A stretch of 64,000 nucleotides of DNA from Gimesia sp. (lineage in GTDB: Bacteria > Planctomycetota > Planctomycetia > Planctomycetales > Planctomycetaceae): the NCBI GenBank assembly GCA_002706765.1, contig PAJV01000008.1, positions 1-64,000 of the forward strand. Direction: 5' to 3'. Made by a program: the position numbers and the translations under genes. The notes under the pieces were generated by a model. That model was not told where the DNA came from, ran no database searches, and saw only the letters and a list, made by a program, of their open reading frames with translations. Shown here one piece after another: positions 7,727-16,696 of this stretch. The first letter of the stretch is position 1. Every line of letters begins with the position of its first letter.

Positions 7727-9733
7727 TTAGTCTTCGGGGAAGAAACGAACCAGGGTTTCTTTACTGGGTGGCGAAGTCACCAGGGAAACCAGGATCATCG
7801 CGGCTGCCGAAACGACCACCATGGTTGCGACAGGCATCATACCCAAGAATGTGTAATCCGGATTCAAAGCGAATTTCGCTTCCCGGAACAGATACAGCCA
7901 GGTTCCGAAAGCAACGATGACTCCCGCATAGGTTCCCGCTTTCGTAAGCCGTTTCCAGTAGACAGCGGCAAAGATAATCGGGAACAGACTGGAGAATCCA
8001 CTGAAACACCAGACCCCCAGCGTGAAGACGCGCCGCGGCTCCAGCAGACTGAAGCCGTAGGTAATCGCCACAATGATAATAATAAACATGCGAGCCATGA
8101 AGACAACCTGTTTATCGGTAAAACGGTCTTTCCCGGCGTAGTGTACGACCATGTCTTCGGTAAACATGGTTCCGAGACAGAGGAACTGGCTGTCAAGCGA
8201 GGACATGATGGCCGCCAGGATCCCCGCCGTCAGGAAGCCGGCCAGGACAGGCGAGGTCATCTTTTTCACCATCGCTGCCAACACTGCGTTCGCCGGGAAG
8301 TGGGGCGGGAAGAGGGGGGCTCCTTCGAATGTGGCAGAAGTCGCCCAGATGCCGACCAGCACACAGGGAACCCAGACAATCATAATAAACAGCGGATGTG
8401 CGACCACAGGCAGTTTGAAAGTGGCAGCGCTGCGTGCTGTGAGCCAGTGCTGAAACAGGTGAGGAAACATGCCGACCGAGAGAGGCACGAAGAAGTATGT
8501 GAAGAAGACCAGCTTGCTCATCGGATGTGGTGCATCCGGTGCCCAACTGCTGGCGCGGTACACTCCCAGCGCTTTTTTGATGGTCCATTTTTTCCCTTTG
8601 GAGGGATCGTTCGGATCCAGATCATGCTCGGGGTGACCAATGTTCTCTGCGAAGATCAGCATGGCTTTTTCGTCTTCGGCGTTGGCTCTGCGCGGGTATT
8701 CGCGCAGATCGTGATGCGCCATCAGGCCCTGTTTCCATTTATCGGGAAAGGGATCTGGCATGACGCGGTCATCCTGCGTCAGCAGGGCTTTGTTGACCTG
8801 TTCGTTCGTGAGTTTATACAGCTCGTTTTCAGACGCATAGATTGCTTCTGCTGATGTTTGCCAGTTGGGAAACCGGGGTTTGAATTCTTTGTAGGCTTCG
8901 GCTTTCTGTGCGTCAGTCAACTTTAATGTTTTGAGAATCCGACGGGCATAGTTGTATTTGGCGACTAAGGTCCAGGTCTGATAACGTTCGGCATAACGGA
9001 CGCGGTCTGCCGGATCGACGGCGCGCATCAGCTTGGACGGGTTCTTTTCCAGGACTGCGTGGCTGGCTGCCTGGAGTCCGCCCAGCTTGCTTGAGATAAC
9101 CACGAAAGTGACGACACCCAGCACCATAAACACGATGGTCTGGAAGGTATTCGCCCACGCGGTTCCCCGCATCCCGCCGAAGAAGACATAGATGAGTACG
9201 ACCAGGCTGATGACCAGAGACCCCAGCCAGGGGGGAACGCCGTAGTCGTAGTCGGCAAAGGAGCTTTCAAAGGCACCTTCTGTAATACTGCTGATGACCA
9301 CGCCGGATGACATCACGCCGATCAGCAGGTAGGGAATAACCAGTCCGACCAGGATGGGGAACAGGATAATACCGATGCGGTCACTTTCCAGGCGGTCGCG
9401 GAAGAACTGGATCTGAGTGGTGTAACCGTATTTATAACCCCACGACCAGAGTTTAATCCCCAGGAGGAAGAAACAGAGTGAGTGAATGATACCACTGGAA
9501 GAGGCCAGCATCCCGTAGACACCGACACCTTCTTTGTAAGCTTCTCCACTGGAACCGACGAGTGCGAAGGCCGTCATCGTCGTTCCGAAAATGGACATCA
9601 GCAGCAGAAAGGGACCGATCGAGTGGCTGGCCAGCATGTAGTCCTTACTGGTTCCCTTAAACAGTCGACTGGAAAAGACCCCCAGAAACAACAGTAGCGA
9701 CAAATAGATTCCGATAATTACCAGCTGGATCAT
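7727..9733 (-). CDS. Sodium:solute symporter with large soluble insert
   Basis: A 668-residue secondary transporter of the SSS family, importing an unidentified solute with sodium. The first helices (IQLVIIGIYLSLLLFLGVF, then SIGPFLLLMSIFGTTMTAFALVG) and the later helical core are typical. The protein is longer than the usual 480-550 residues because a hydrophilic stretch of about 190 residues (about 216-404) interrupts the helices. It contains charged, helical sequence (KTLKLTDAQKAEAYKEF). The start codon overlaps the stop of the upstream DUF3311 gene by one base (TAATG), so the two are probably translationally coupled. Confidence 0.9.
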   Translation of the reverse strand: MIQLVIIGIYLSLLLFLGVFSSRLFKGTSKDYMLASHSIGPFLLLMSIFGTTMTAFALVGSSGEAYKEGVGVYGMLASSSGIIHSLCFFLLGIKLWSWGYKYGYTTQIQFFRDRLESDRIGIILFPILVGLVIPYLLIGVMSSGVVISSITEGAFESSFADYDYGVPPWLGSLVISLVVLIYVFFGGMRGTAWANTFQTIVFMVLGVVTFVVISSKLGGLQAASHAVLEKNPSKLMRAVDPADRVRYAERYQTWTLVAKYNYARRILKTLKLTDAQKAEAYKEFKPRFPNWQTSAEAIYASENELYKLTNEQVNKALLTQDDRVMPDPFPDKWKQGLMAHHDLREYPRRANAEDEKAMLIFAENIGHPEHDLDPNDPSKGKKWTIKKALGVYRASSWAPDAPHPMSKLVFFTYFFVPLSVGMFPHLFQHWLTARSAATFKLPVVAHPLFIMIVWVPCVLVGIWATSATFEGAPLFPPHFPANAVLAAMVKKMTSPVLAGFLTAGILAAIMSSLDSQFLCLGTMFTEDMVVHYAGKDRFTDKQVVFMARMFIIIIVAITYGFSLLEPRRVFTLGVWCFSGFSSLFPIIFAAVYWKRLTKAGTYAGVIVAFGTWLYLFREAKFALNPDYTFLGMMPVATMVVVSAAAMILVSLVTSPPSKETLVRFFPED

Positions 9734-9969
9734 TATTCTGTTTCTCCTGTTTCCTGGGCGGGGGCTTCTTTAGCAACTTCTTCAAGGTGATGTGGCCAGG
9801 CATATTTGGTTGCCAGGAACCAGACAATGGATGCTGCGACGGAGATCCCTGCCTGATAAAGCAGGGTGATCGGCATGAAGCCCCAGATGAGACGTTTATC
9901 GTCCCATAACCAGTTATCCTGGTGAATGATGATAAGCAGGACAACCAGGCCATATACGGTGTATCTCAT
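9733..9969 (-). CDS. Small membrane protein, DUF3311-like
   Basis: A 78-residue protein with two hydrophobic helices (about 4-17 and 30-52) and an acidic tail (EEVAKEAPAQETGETE). DUF3311 proteins commonly sit directly before an SSS transporter, and here the TAA overlaps the ATG of the symporter by one base. The likely role is an accessory subunit of the transporter in the inner membrane; this is inference from context and general layout. The ATG at 9969 has only a weak ribosome binding site (AAAAGATG). Confidence 0.8.
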   Translation of the reverse strand: MRYTVYGLVVLLIIIHQDNWLWDDKRLIWGFMPITLLYQAGISVAASIVWFLATKYAWPHHLEEVAKEAPAQETGETE

Positions 9970-10341
9970 GAGTCATCTTTTCTATTGTTGACAGAGTCGC
10001 TTCAGGTGGGTTCCACGTGCCAGAAGGTAGTACGGCTATAGGCGGGAAGCAGGATGTTTCGGATCCCGCTGAATCGCACTGGATTCCTATTGTGACAAAT
10101 TCTCCAAAGAGTCACAACATACCGATTATAATTGTGTCAATAAACCTGCTGATCACAATGAGAACTGATGTTGAGTGTTAACGATAATTTACAAAAACCT
10201 GTGTTTCGCCGGTGGGGAAGAATCTTAAAATTCAAAGCGGTCATTCAGGCTTGCAAATGAGGGAAAGTCTCCCCAGAATGGTGGTTTACACAGGAATGTT
10301 GATCATTTTCGATTAAGATTATTAGAGAATCTGGGGGATAG
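9970..10341. other. Divergent intergenic region, regulatory
   Basis: This 372-base region separates the minus-strand DUF3311-symporter pair from the plus-strand DUF1080 gene. It has no coding potential and must hold both promoters. Four TTGTGAC-type half-sites at 10090-10158 are listed separately. GGGGGA just before 10342 serves as ribosome binding site for the DUF1080 gene. Confidence 0.7.
10090..10158. promoter_or_regulatory. Array of four operator-like half-sites
   Basis: TTGTGAC (10090-10096) and GTCACAA (10111-10117) form a perfect 7-bp inverted repeat. TTGTGTC (10132-10138) and ATCACAA (10152-10158) repeat the pattern with small changes. Successive half-sites start 21, 21 and 20 bases apart and alternate in orientation, about two helical turns each. 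This is what cooperative binding of a dimeric regulator would look like. No regulator gene lies beside it. Confidence 0.6.
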
Positions 10342-11403
10342 ATGTTTCGTCTTTTACTGGTCGGTTTATTTGCATTTCAATTTCTGCTGACATCGACAGC
10401 ATTTGCCCAGGCTCCCAAAGGGGATAAAAAATTCGCAATCCTCGATATCAATAACGTTGATGAAGACTTTCTCTACCAGGGGGAATACTTCGGCCTGATT
10501 GGCAATGACTGTTCCTGGTGTGGTGAAGCGGCGCTGGGCCTGCAGGTCGTTGCTCGAGGTGATGGTCAATTTATTGCCTCCCTCTATCATGGTGGACTGC
10601 CCGGGAATGGCTGGGACCGCTCGGCACGAGTCGAACTGGCAGGAACACGACAAGGAGATGTGTTATTTCTGACCGGCGGTGATTTTCAGTTACAGGTTTT
10701 GCACGGGGGCGTTGTCGATGTGCGGGACAATGCAGGGCATCTGCTGGGACAGTTGCTGAAAACACAGCGTCACAGCATAACACTGGGGGCGACTCCGCCT
10801 CCCGGGGCAACTGTACTGTTTGATGGTACTTCCACCGCTATGCTGAAAGACGCCGAAATCACAGAGGAAGGCCTGTTGAAGGAGGGGACCGAATTCAAGC
10901 ATACCTACCGCAGTTTCCGTCTGCACCTGGAATTTCGCCTGCCTTATATGCCTTATGCTACCGGGCAGGCTCGCAGTAACAGTGGTGTTTATCTGCAGAG
11001 CCGCTATGAAGTCCAGATTCTGGATTCGTTCGGACTGGAAGGCGTCGAGAATGAATGTGGTGGTCTTTACAAGCAGAAGCGGGGTGATGTGAATATGTGT
11101 TTTCCGCCCCTCAGCTGGCAGACCTATGATATCGCTTTCGTGGCTCCCAAATTCAATGCGGCAGGTGAAAAGATCAAAAATGCTTTCATCACGGTTCTGC
11201 TGAATGGTGTGCCCGTCCATCAGGATTACTCGATCATCGCAAAAACCGGCGGGGGTAAGCAGGAAGGTCCCGAACTGTTTCCCATCAAACTGCAGGACCA
11301 TTCCAACCCGGTACGCTTCCGGAATATCTGGATCGTGGATTTAAGTAACCAGCCGGATCCGGTTTATTGTTCGCCCTGCCAGACGCTGGCCTGCGATCCG
11401 TAA
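10342..11403 (+). CDS. Secreted DUF1080 (3-keto-disaccharide hydrolase-like) protein
   Basis: A 353-residue exported protein. A signal peptide ends near TAFAQ (about residue 23). Residues about 30-145 form an extra N-terminal region with a Cys pair (CSWC). Residues about 153-345 match the DUF1080 lectin/glucanase-like sandwich domain, with TVLFDGTS at its start, SNSGVYLQSRYEVQILDS in the core, and a PVRFRNIWI ending that is typical of the family. DUF1080 proteins act on or bind carbohydrates; some cleave 3-keto-glycosides. The C-terminus carries two further Cys residues (CSPCQTLAC). It is divergently transcribed from the symporter pair, possibly under shared control. Confidence 0.85.
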   Translation: MFRLLLVGLFAFQFLLTSTAFAQAPKGDKKFAILDINNVDEDFLYQGEYFGLIGNDCSWCGEAALGLQVVARGDGQFIASLYHGGLPGNGWDRSARVELAGTRQGDVLFLTGGDFQLQVLHGGVVDVRDNAGHLLGQLLKTQRHSITLGATPPPGATVLFDGTSTAMLKDAEITEEGLLKEGTEFKHTYRSFRLHLEFRLPYMPYATGQARSNSGVYLQSRYEVQILDSFGLEGVENECGGLYKQKRGDVNMCFPPLSWQTYDIAFVAPKFNAAGEKIKNAFITVLLNGVPVHQDYSIIAKTGGGKQEGPELFPIKLQDHSNPVRFRNIWIVDLSNQPDPVYCSPCQTLACDP

Positions 11404-11641
11404 GTCAGAAAGCAAAGCGATCTGGGGAAGATTATTCGGACGAACCGATTCAGAACCAGATTTTCCGTTCGCAACTTGCCTTGCTGATGGGAACCGGTAC
11501 AATAAGATTGCGGCGTCATAAGCTGCAGTCCTGTACGAGTATACGAATAGAATTGACTGTTTGAATTCACTCGAACTATTGTACTTTTCCGGTTTGAAAC
11601 CAAGGTGGGAAAGGACAGCGCACGGAAAGTCTGTAGGCCTG

Positions 11642-12238
11642 ATGGATTATTCACTCATAGCAGTTCTTGCTTTAGCTGTCGCGTTGATGATGATGGTCGC
11701 CGAGATCTTTCTTCCCTCCGGCGGAATCATTGCCGTGCTGGCTTTATCCAGTATTGCAGTCTCTGTCTGGGGGGCCTGGATGGCCTGGTGGGGTTCGAGT
11801 CCCGGACTGTGGTGGACTTATATTGCCAGTGTAATTGTGCTGATCCCGACGACACTGGGATTCGCTGTCCGCTTCTTTCCCAATACGGCTTGGGGGAAAA
11901 AGGTGATTCACGAAGTCCCCACTCTGGATGAGGTTACAGGGTTCCGCGAAGAAACCGATCATTTACGTTCCTTGATCGGAAAGAGGGGAAAAACACAAAC
12001 TCTTTTGAACCCCAGCGGGTTTGTACTCGTTAATCATGAGAGACATCACTGCGAAAGCCAGGGGATGATCGTAGACTCGCAGGTGGATGTCGAAATTATT
12101 GCCGTGGAAGGCTCCCGGCTGGTCGTCAAAGTTGTCAAACAGCCGGCTGCTGACGAGTCGAAACCGGTAGAGGAATCAGCCGACTCCGATCAGAGAATGA
12201 CAGATGATTCACTTGATTTTGATGTACCCGAAAATTGA
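11642..12238 (+). CDS. NfeD-family membrane protein
   Basis: A 198-residue membrane protein. Three hydrophobic helices occupy about residues 4-24, 29-50 and 55-78. A C-terminal OB-like NfeD domain (about 115-170) contains NPSGFVLVNHERHHCESQG and LVVKVV. There is no N-terminal ClpP-like protease part, so this is the short form that accompanies flotillin-like proteins. The ATG at 11642 is chosen because the upstream TTG at 11561 would add 27 unrelated residues; GGAAAG lies 12 bases before this ATG. The floA gene follows 141 bases downstream, supporting a joint role in membrane-domain organisation. Confidence 0.85.
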   Translation: MDYSLIAVLALAVALMMMVAEIFLPSGGIIAVLALSSIAVSVWGAWMAWWGSSPGLWWTYIASVIVLIPTTLGFAVRFFPNTAWGKKVIHEVPTLDEVTGFREETDHLRSLIGKRGKTQTLLNPSGFVLVNHERHHCESQGMIVDSQVDVEIIAVEGSRLVVKVVKQPAADESKPVEESADSDQRMTDDSLDFDVPEN

Positions 12239-12379
12239 ATCTGCAGGGCGTCTCTGGATGCTGAACGTAATTTACTTTACAATATGCAAGTCAAAATGGA
12301 GTTCCAGGTTATAATAGTTGGTTTCAGTTGTTGCTGAACATCATCTGGATCTAAATTTTCTTAGGATTGGAAAACAGGA

Positions 12380-13429
12380 ATGAGCACCTTGAATCTTTTC
12401 GCTGCTGAAGATATTTCCACAATTACCTGGATTATCGGAGTTGTCGTTTTTCTCGGGGTGTTGGTCTTTTTCGCGGTTTTCGCCCGTTTTGCCGGACTGT
12501 GGATTCAGTGCAAAATGACGAATGCCAAGATTTCGTTTCCGAACCTGGTGATGATGACGATTCGAAAAGTGAACCCCACGATCATCGTGCGCAGTAAAAT
12601 CATGGCAATCCAGGCAGGGGTCACCCGGACGTATGATATCTCAACCCGGGATCTGGAAGCCCATTATCTTGCCGGGGGGAATGTGCCGAATGTGATCCGG
12701 GCTTTGATTGCCGCCCAGCGGGCCAAGATTGATCTGGACTGGCAGTCAGCGCAGGCGATTGACCTGGCCGGAAGGGATATTTTGGACGCCGTTCGGACAA
12801 GCGTTTATCCCAAGGTCATTGACTGTCCCGATTCGCGGAAGACGAACAGTACGCTGGATGCCGTAGCCGGCGATGGAATTCAGTTGAATGTACGAGCCCG
12901 GGTTACCGTGCGGACCAATCTGAAACAGCTGGTTGGTGGAGCAACCGAAGAGACAGTGATCGCACGTGTCGGCCAGGGGATTGTGCAGGCCATCGGTTCC
13001 ACTGATTCCTACAAAAAGGTTCTGGAAAACCCGGATAAAATAACGCAGATCGTATTGAATGAAGGCTTAGAGAAACAGACGGCTTACACGATTGTTTCGA
13101 TTGACATTGCTGACATCGATGTCGGCGAAAATATTGGTGCGCGACTGCAGGCCGATCACGCGGAAGCAGAAATGCGGGTTGCGCAGGCCAAGGCAGAACA
13201 GCGTCGTGCGGAACAGAAAGCGCGTGAGCAGGAAATGGTGGCGCTCACACAGGAGAACCGGGCCAAGGTGGTGCTGGCAGAAGCCAAAGTTCCCGAGGCC
13301 ATTGCCAGCGCATTTCGCAGTAAGAAGATGGGTCTGATGGACTATTATGAACTGAAAAACGTTCAGGCCGATACGAAAATGCGGGATGCAATTGCCACGC
13401 CCGAGCGGGAAATGTCTCCTGCGAATTAA
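12380..13429 (+). CDS. floA: Flotillin-like protein FloA
   Basis: A 349-residue scaffold protein of functional membrane microdomains. A single helix (about 16-40) is followed by the conserved [18 protein letters not shown] stretch, a SPFLA region with [35 protein letters not shown] and [15 protein letters not shown]. After it comes the Ala/Glu/Gln/Lys-rich coiled coil (about 255-310) and the [11 protein letters not shown] ending. Length and motif order agree with FloA. NfeD precedes it and a membrane-anchored charged protein follows 64 bases later. A TATAAT hexamer at 12310-12315 could be a -10 element, but no good -35 is visible. Confidence 0.93.
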   Translation: MSTLNLFAAEDISTITWIIGVVVFLGVLVFFAVFARFAGLWIQCKMTNAKISFPNLVMMTIRKVNPTIIVRSKIMAIQAGVTRTYDISTRDLEAHYLAGGNVPNVIRALIAAQRAKIDLDWQSAQAIDLAGRDILDAVRTSVYPKVIDCPDSRKTNSTLDAVAGDGIQLNVRARVTVRTNLKQLVGGATEETVIARVGQGIVQAIGSTDSYKKVLENPDKITQIVLNEGLEKQTAYTIVSIDIADIDVGENIGARLQADHAEAEMRVAQAKAEQRRAEQKAREQEMVALTQENRAKVVLAEAKVPEAIASAFRSKKMGLMDYYELKNVQADTKMRDAIATPEREMSPAN

Positions 13430-13493
13430 GACACTCACCGGATGTTTGTGGAATGAAATGGCTTTTCAGACCGGATTTTAAGACAGGACTCAA

Positions 13494-14204
13494 ATGATGG
13501 AATTTCCCATACTGGCCGCTGGTGATGATATCGTCGGAGTGATTGTCGGGGTGATTTTTCTGTTGATCAGTGCCGCCAGTGCCATCGGTAATATTGCCAA
13601 GGAAAAAAATAAGCCGCAACCAGGCAAGGTCAAAGAAAAAGCTGCCTTGCAGAAAGAACTGGAAAAATTTCTCCAGGAGGCGATGAATCCCCAGGCGGAG
13701 AAAAAGGAGAAACCGGCCGAAGTTGATTTCTTCGAAGACGATGTCCAGGCAACAACCACCGTGCAGCAGCAACCTCCCGTCGCCGTGCAGCAACCTCCGG
13801 TCAGGCGTCGCCGAAAAAAAGAGAATCTGCAACCCCAGGGGCGGCGGACCCAGCAGGTCAAACAAGTTGTAGAGGAACCCAGGGCTCACATTTCGGCCCG
13901 GGAACGCGCAGAGTTGCAGGAAGCAGCCCGTCAGAAGCGACTGGGTGGCTCAATGCGTGAACGAATCGAGAAGCGGCAGAAGAAACATCTTCAAAGCACT
14001 ATTCACAGCAAGCTCGATGATATCACTGGTCGTCCCCCGTCGGAACTTTTTGGTTCGCGTGAAAGTGAAACGCGAAGTTCATCCGATGGTAAACGAGGCG
14101 GAAGCAGGCAACTTCGTGAGTTGCTGCGTGATCGTCAGGCATTCAAGCAGGCGATCATCCTGAACGAAATACTTTCCCCACCTCTGTCCCGTCGCCGTTC
14201 CTGA
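13494..14204 (+). CDS. Membrane-anchored charged protein of unknown function
   Basis: A 236-residue protein I do not recognise. A single hydrophobic segment lies at about 14-36 (DIVGVIVGVIFLLISAASA). The rest is highly charged and Gln/Arg/Lys-rich, with predicted coiled coil at about 40-75 and 135-165, and a disordered Gln/Pro-rich middle (VQQQPPVAVQQPPVRRRRK). It directly follows floA (64 bases), so a link to the flotillin scaffold is plausible but unproven. The gene starts ATGATG; the first ATG at 13494 is used. Confidence 0.65.
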   Translation: MMEFPILAAGDDIVGVIVGVIFLLISAASAIGNIAKEKNKPQPGKVKEKAALQKELEKFLQEAMNPQAEKKEKPAEVDFFEDDVQATTTVQQQPPVAVQQPPVRRRRKKENLQPQGRRTQQVKQVVEEPRAHISARERAELQEAARQKRLGGSMRERIEKRQKKHLQSTIHSKLDDITGRPPSELFGSRESETRSSSDGKRGGSRQLRELLRDRQAFKQAIILNEILSPPLSRRRS

Positions 14205-14265
14205 TGATGAATCTGACACCGCATATCACTTTGATCTTTTCTGCTACTGCGGCAGCGCTGGAAAT

Positions 14266-15369
14266 ATGCAAATGAGTAAAGCAGATTCTCCTCTGAAGGT
14301 GTTACTCTTCGCAGGGCCGTTTGAAGTCAGGGGTACTTCGGCTTATACCCTGCGGCTGGCGCAATACACGGCTGCTTATGGAATCGAGACGCAGGTTGTT
14401 TGTCCCAATGCGACCAAAGTCGATCCGGGTATGCGGACCAGACTGGATATAAAAGAGTTTCGGAATCTGAATGTTCCCATACTGGGTAATATGATTTTAC
14501 ATCTGGTAAAACAGGAGCTGGAAAAGAAACCACCCGATCTGATCCATATCCAGTCTCGCCATGTTTTACCCCAGGGACAATGGGTGGCCCGCAAACTGAA
14601 ACGCCCCTTTCTACTCACTGTGAATGACTATCTGCAGAGTGATGAGCGTCTGCGGATTGACATGCGATGGTGCAGGGGAGTGATTACTGTCAGCGAATCG
14701 GTCAAAAAAGATCTGATCGCCCGCACCGGCCTGCCCGAAGATTTTGTACTGGTGATTTCCAGTGGCGTGGATGTGCCTGAGCAGTCTCTGCACGTTCCGG
14801 TACTGTCTCGGGATCACCAGCCTGTTGTCGGTACAGCGGGGCCGCTGGAAGCCATAAAAGGCCTGCCTTATTTTCTGGGAGCCGCCAGTCGTGTGCTGGA
14901 AGTAAATCCCGACGTCCAGTTTCTGGTATCGGGGGCAGGCCCGGAAGAAAGCAATTTGCGTCACCTGGTTCGTGATCTGGAAATTACAGAAAACGTTACC
15001 TTTGTGCCTAATCTGTATGACTTTTCGATTTCTCTGGAGGCCATGGATATTTTCTGTCTGGCTTCACTCAGGCAGGGGCTGGGAACGATCATGCTGGAAG
15101 CGATGGCATTGGGCAGACCCGTGATCGCGACAGGGGTGGGCGGCATCTATTCTGTCATCCGGGATGGGGAAACAGGGCTGGTGATTCCTCCTTCCAACAG
15201 TGAAATCCTGGCGAACAGTATCCTGAAGTTACTGGACGATCCTTTGAAAGCCCGGGCGATGGGAGAATCGGCGCGGGAACTGGTTCGACAGGAATTCCGG
15301 GTGGAGACCATGGTTGAGAAAACCGTGGAACAGTATAAACTGGCTTTGCAGACTCCGGTGGGCAGCTGA
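14266..15369 (+). CDS. Family-4-type glycosyltransferase (GT-B)
   Basis: A 367-residue glycosyltransferase predicted to move a sugar from a nucleotide donor to an envelope glycan or lipid. The N-terminal Rossmann half begins LKVLLFAGPFEVRGTSAYTLRLA. The C-terminal half has GTAGPLEAIKGLPYFLGA, VSGAGPEES and the donor-site block QGLGTIMLEAMALGRPVIAT followed by GGIYSVIRDGETGLV. The first Glu of the usual EX7E motif is Gln here, while the second (LEAMA) is kept. The gene lies 61 bases after the charged membrane-protein gene and 62 bases before cinA. Acceptor and sugar are unknown. Confidence 0.9.
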   Translation: MQMSKADSPLKVLLFAGPFEVRGTSAYTLRLAQYTAAYGIETQVVCPNATKVDPGMRTRLDIKEFRNLNVPILGNMILHLVKQELEKKPPDLIHIQSRHVLPQGQWVARKLKRPFLLTVNDYLQSDERLRIDMRWCRGVITVSESVKKDLIARTGLPEDFVLVISSGVDVPEQSLHVPVLSRDHQPVVGTAGPLEAIKGLPYFLGAASRVLEVNPDVQFLVSGAGPEESNLRHLVRDLEITENVTFVPNLYDFSISLEAMDIFCLASLRQGLGTIMLEAMALGRPVIATGVGGIYSVIRDGETGLVIPPSNSEILANSILKLLDDPLKARAMGESARELVRQEFRVETMVEKTVEQYKLALQTPVGS

Positions 15370-15431
15370 AACAGGAAACGGTCTGTCACTGCCGGAACAG
15401 TGATTCTCCCCTCTCGTTACTGGATACAGGA

Positions 15432-16670
15432 ATGCAAGCAGAAATAATCGCGATTGGCAGTGAACTGACGAATGGGGAAAAACTGGATACGAACAGTCAG
15501 TGGCTGAGTACAGAACTGGCAGCGGTCGGCATCTCCACTCATTTTCATACAACAATTGCCGACAATCTGGATGAAATCGTAACGCAGTTTCGCCTTTCCG
15601 TGCAGCGTTCTGATCTGATTCTCATTACAGGAGGGCTGGGGCCAACACTGGATGACCTGACCCGGCAGACGCTGGCGGAGTTAACGGGCACTGATCTCGT
15701 TCTGGATAAGAAATCAATGGAGATCATTGAGGCCATGTTTCAGAAGCGATCGCGCGAGATGCCCGAGCGGAATCGCATTCAGGCCATGTTTCCCCGTGGC
15801 GCAGAACCGATCAAGAATGAACATGGCACTGCTCCGGGAATCTGGATGGAAGTTCCGCGACTCGATGGTAAATCAATCTGTCTGATTGCCGCGATGCCCG
15901 GCGTTCCTTCAGAAATGAAGCCTATGTTTTATCAGTCCGTATTACCTCGCGTCACGCGTGGCACGAATATGATCCGCTTTGCACGGATCAACTGTTTTGG
16001 AGTGGGGGAGTCGCAGACAGAAGAATTGCTGGGTGATATCACCAGTCGAGGTCGTGATCCGGAAGTGGGAATCACGGCACATGAAGCCACCATTACCCTG
16101 CGGATTAAAGCCATGGGGAGTTCTGTTGAGGAGTGTGAGCAGAAGATTGCTGAGACGAATATTCTGATTCAGGAACGACTCGGGGAATATATCTTTGGCT
16201 ATGAAGACGAAGAGCTGGAGCATGTGGTGATGATGCTGCTCAGTCAGAAACAGCAGACACTGTCAACCTGTGAGTGTGGCACGGGGGGCTTGCTCTCCTA
16301 TCGTCTGACCGAAGTCAATGGTTCTGCGGACTGGTATACGGGAGGAATTATTTCTCGACTGGAGTCAGTCTGCGAATATTTAGACCCTGGAACCGAACAT
16401 GCGGCAGTGGAATTCAATGCAGCAGGAGCAGTCCTGATTGCGCAGGCGACGCAGAAAAAATATCAAACGGATTTTGCATTAGCAATTCTGCTTGATCCCC
16501 ACCAGTCATGGCAGGATGCGAGTCAGGTTCCCCAGGCTTACGTTGCCTTAGCGAATCGAGAATCCGAGTGGGTGGATGAAATCGGACTGACGGTCAATCG
16601 GGCGATTGCGAAAAGCCGTGTCACGAAAGCAGCGCTCAATCTGCTGAGACGGAATCTGATTCTAAAGTAG
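15432..16670 (+). CDS. cinA: CinA-family protein with degenerate C-terminal domain
   Basis: A 412-residue two-domain protein. The N-terminal MoCF-like domain (about 1-175) is well preserved: EIIAIGSELTNGEKLDTNS, LITGGLGPTLDDLTRQ, PGVPSEMKPMF. In CinA this domain acts as a pyrophosphatase on ADP-ribose or NAD-type substrates. A middle KH-like part follows (about 180-255). The C-terminal domain (about 265-412) aligns with the PncC NMN-deamidase fold, but the AESCTGG catalytic block reads CECGTGG, so the nucleophilic Ser is Cys. The following YSNEAK Lys block and SGIAGPDGG loop are not recognisable. The C-terminal activity is probably lost. Confidence 0.85.
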   Translation: MQAEIIAIGSELTNGEKLDTNSQWLSTELAAVGISTHFHTTIADNLDEIVTQFRLSVQRSDLILITGGLGPTLDDLTRQTLAELTGTDLVLDKKSMEIIEAMFQKRSREMPERNRIQAMFPRGAEPIKNEHGTAPGIWMEVPRLDGKSICLIAAMPGVPSEMKPMFYQSVLPRVTRGTNMIRFARINCFGVGESQTEELLGDITSRGRDPEVGITAHEATITLRIKAMGSSVEECEQKIAETNILIQERLGEYIFGYEDEELEHVVMMLLSQKQQTLSTCECGTGGLLSYRLTEVNGSADWYTGGIISRLESVCEYLDPGTEHAAVEFNAAGAVLIAQATQKKYQTDFALAILLDPHQSWQDASQVPQAYVALANRESEWVDEIGLTVNRAIAKSRVTKAALNLLRRNLILK

Positions 16671-16696
16671 ATCGCAGTTTCGCATTGCAGCCATTC

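Noticed and set aside
7673-8854. 393-codon plus-strand frame
   Set aside because: It lies antisense to the symporter gene, with His/Arg/Asp-rich composition typical of a shadow frame.
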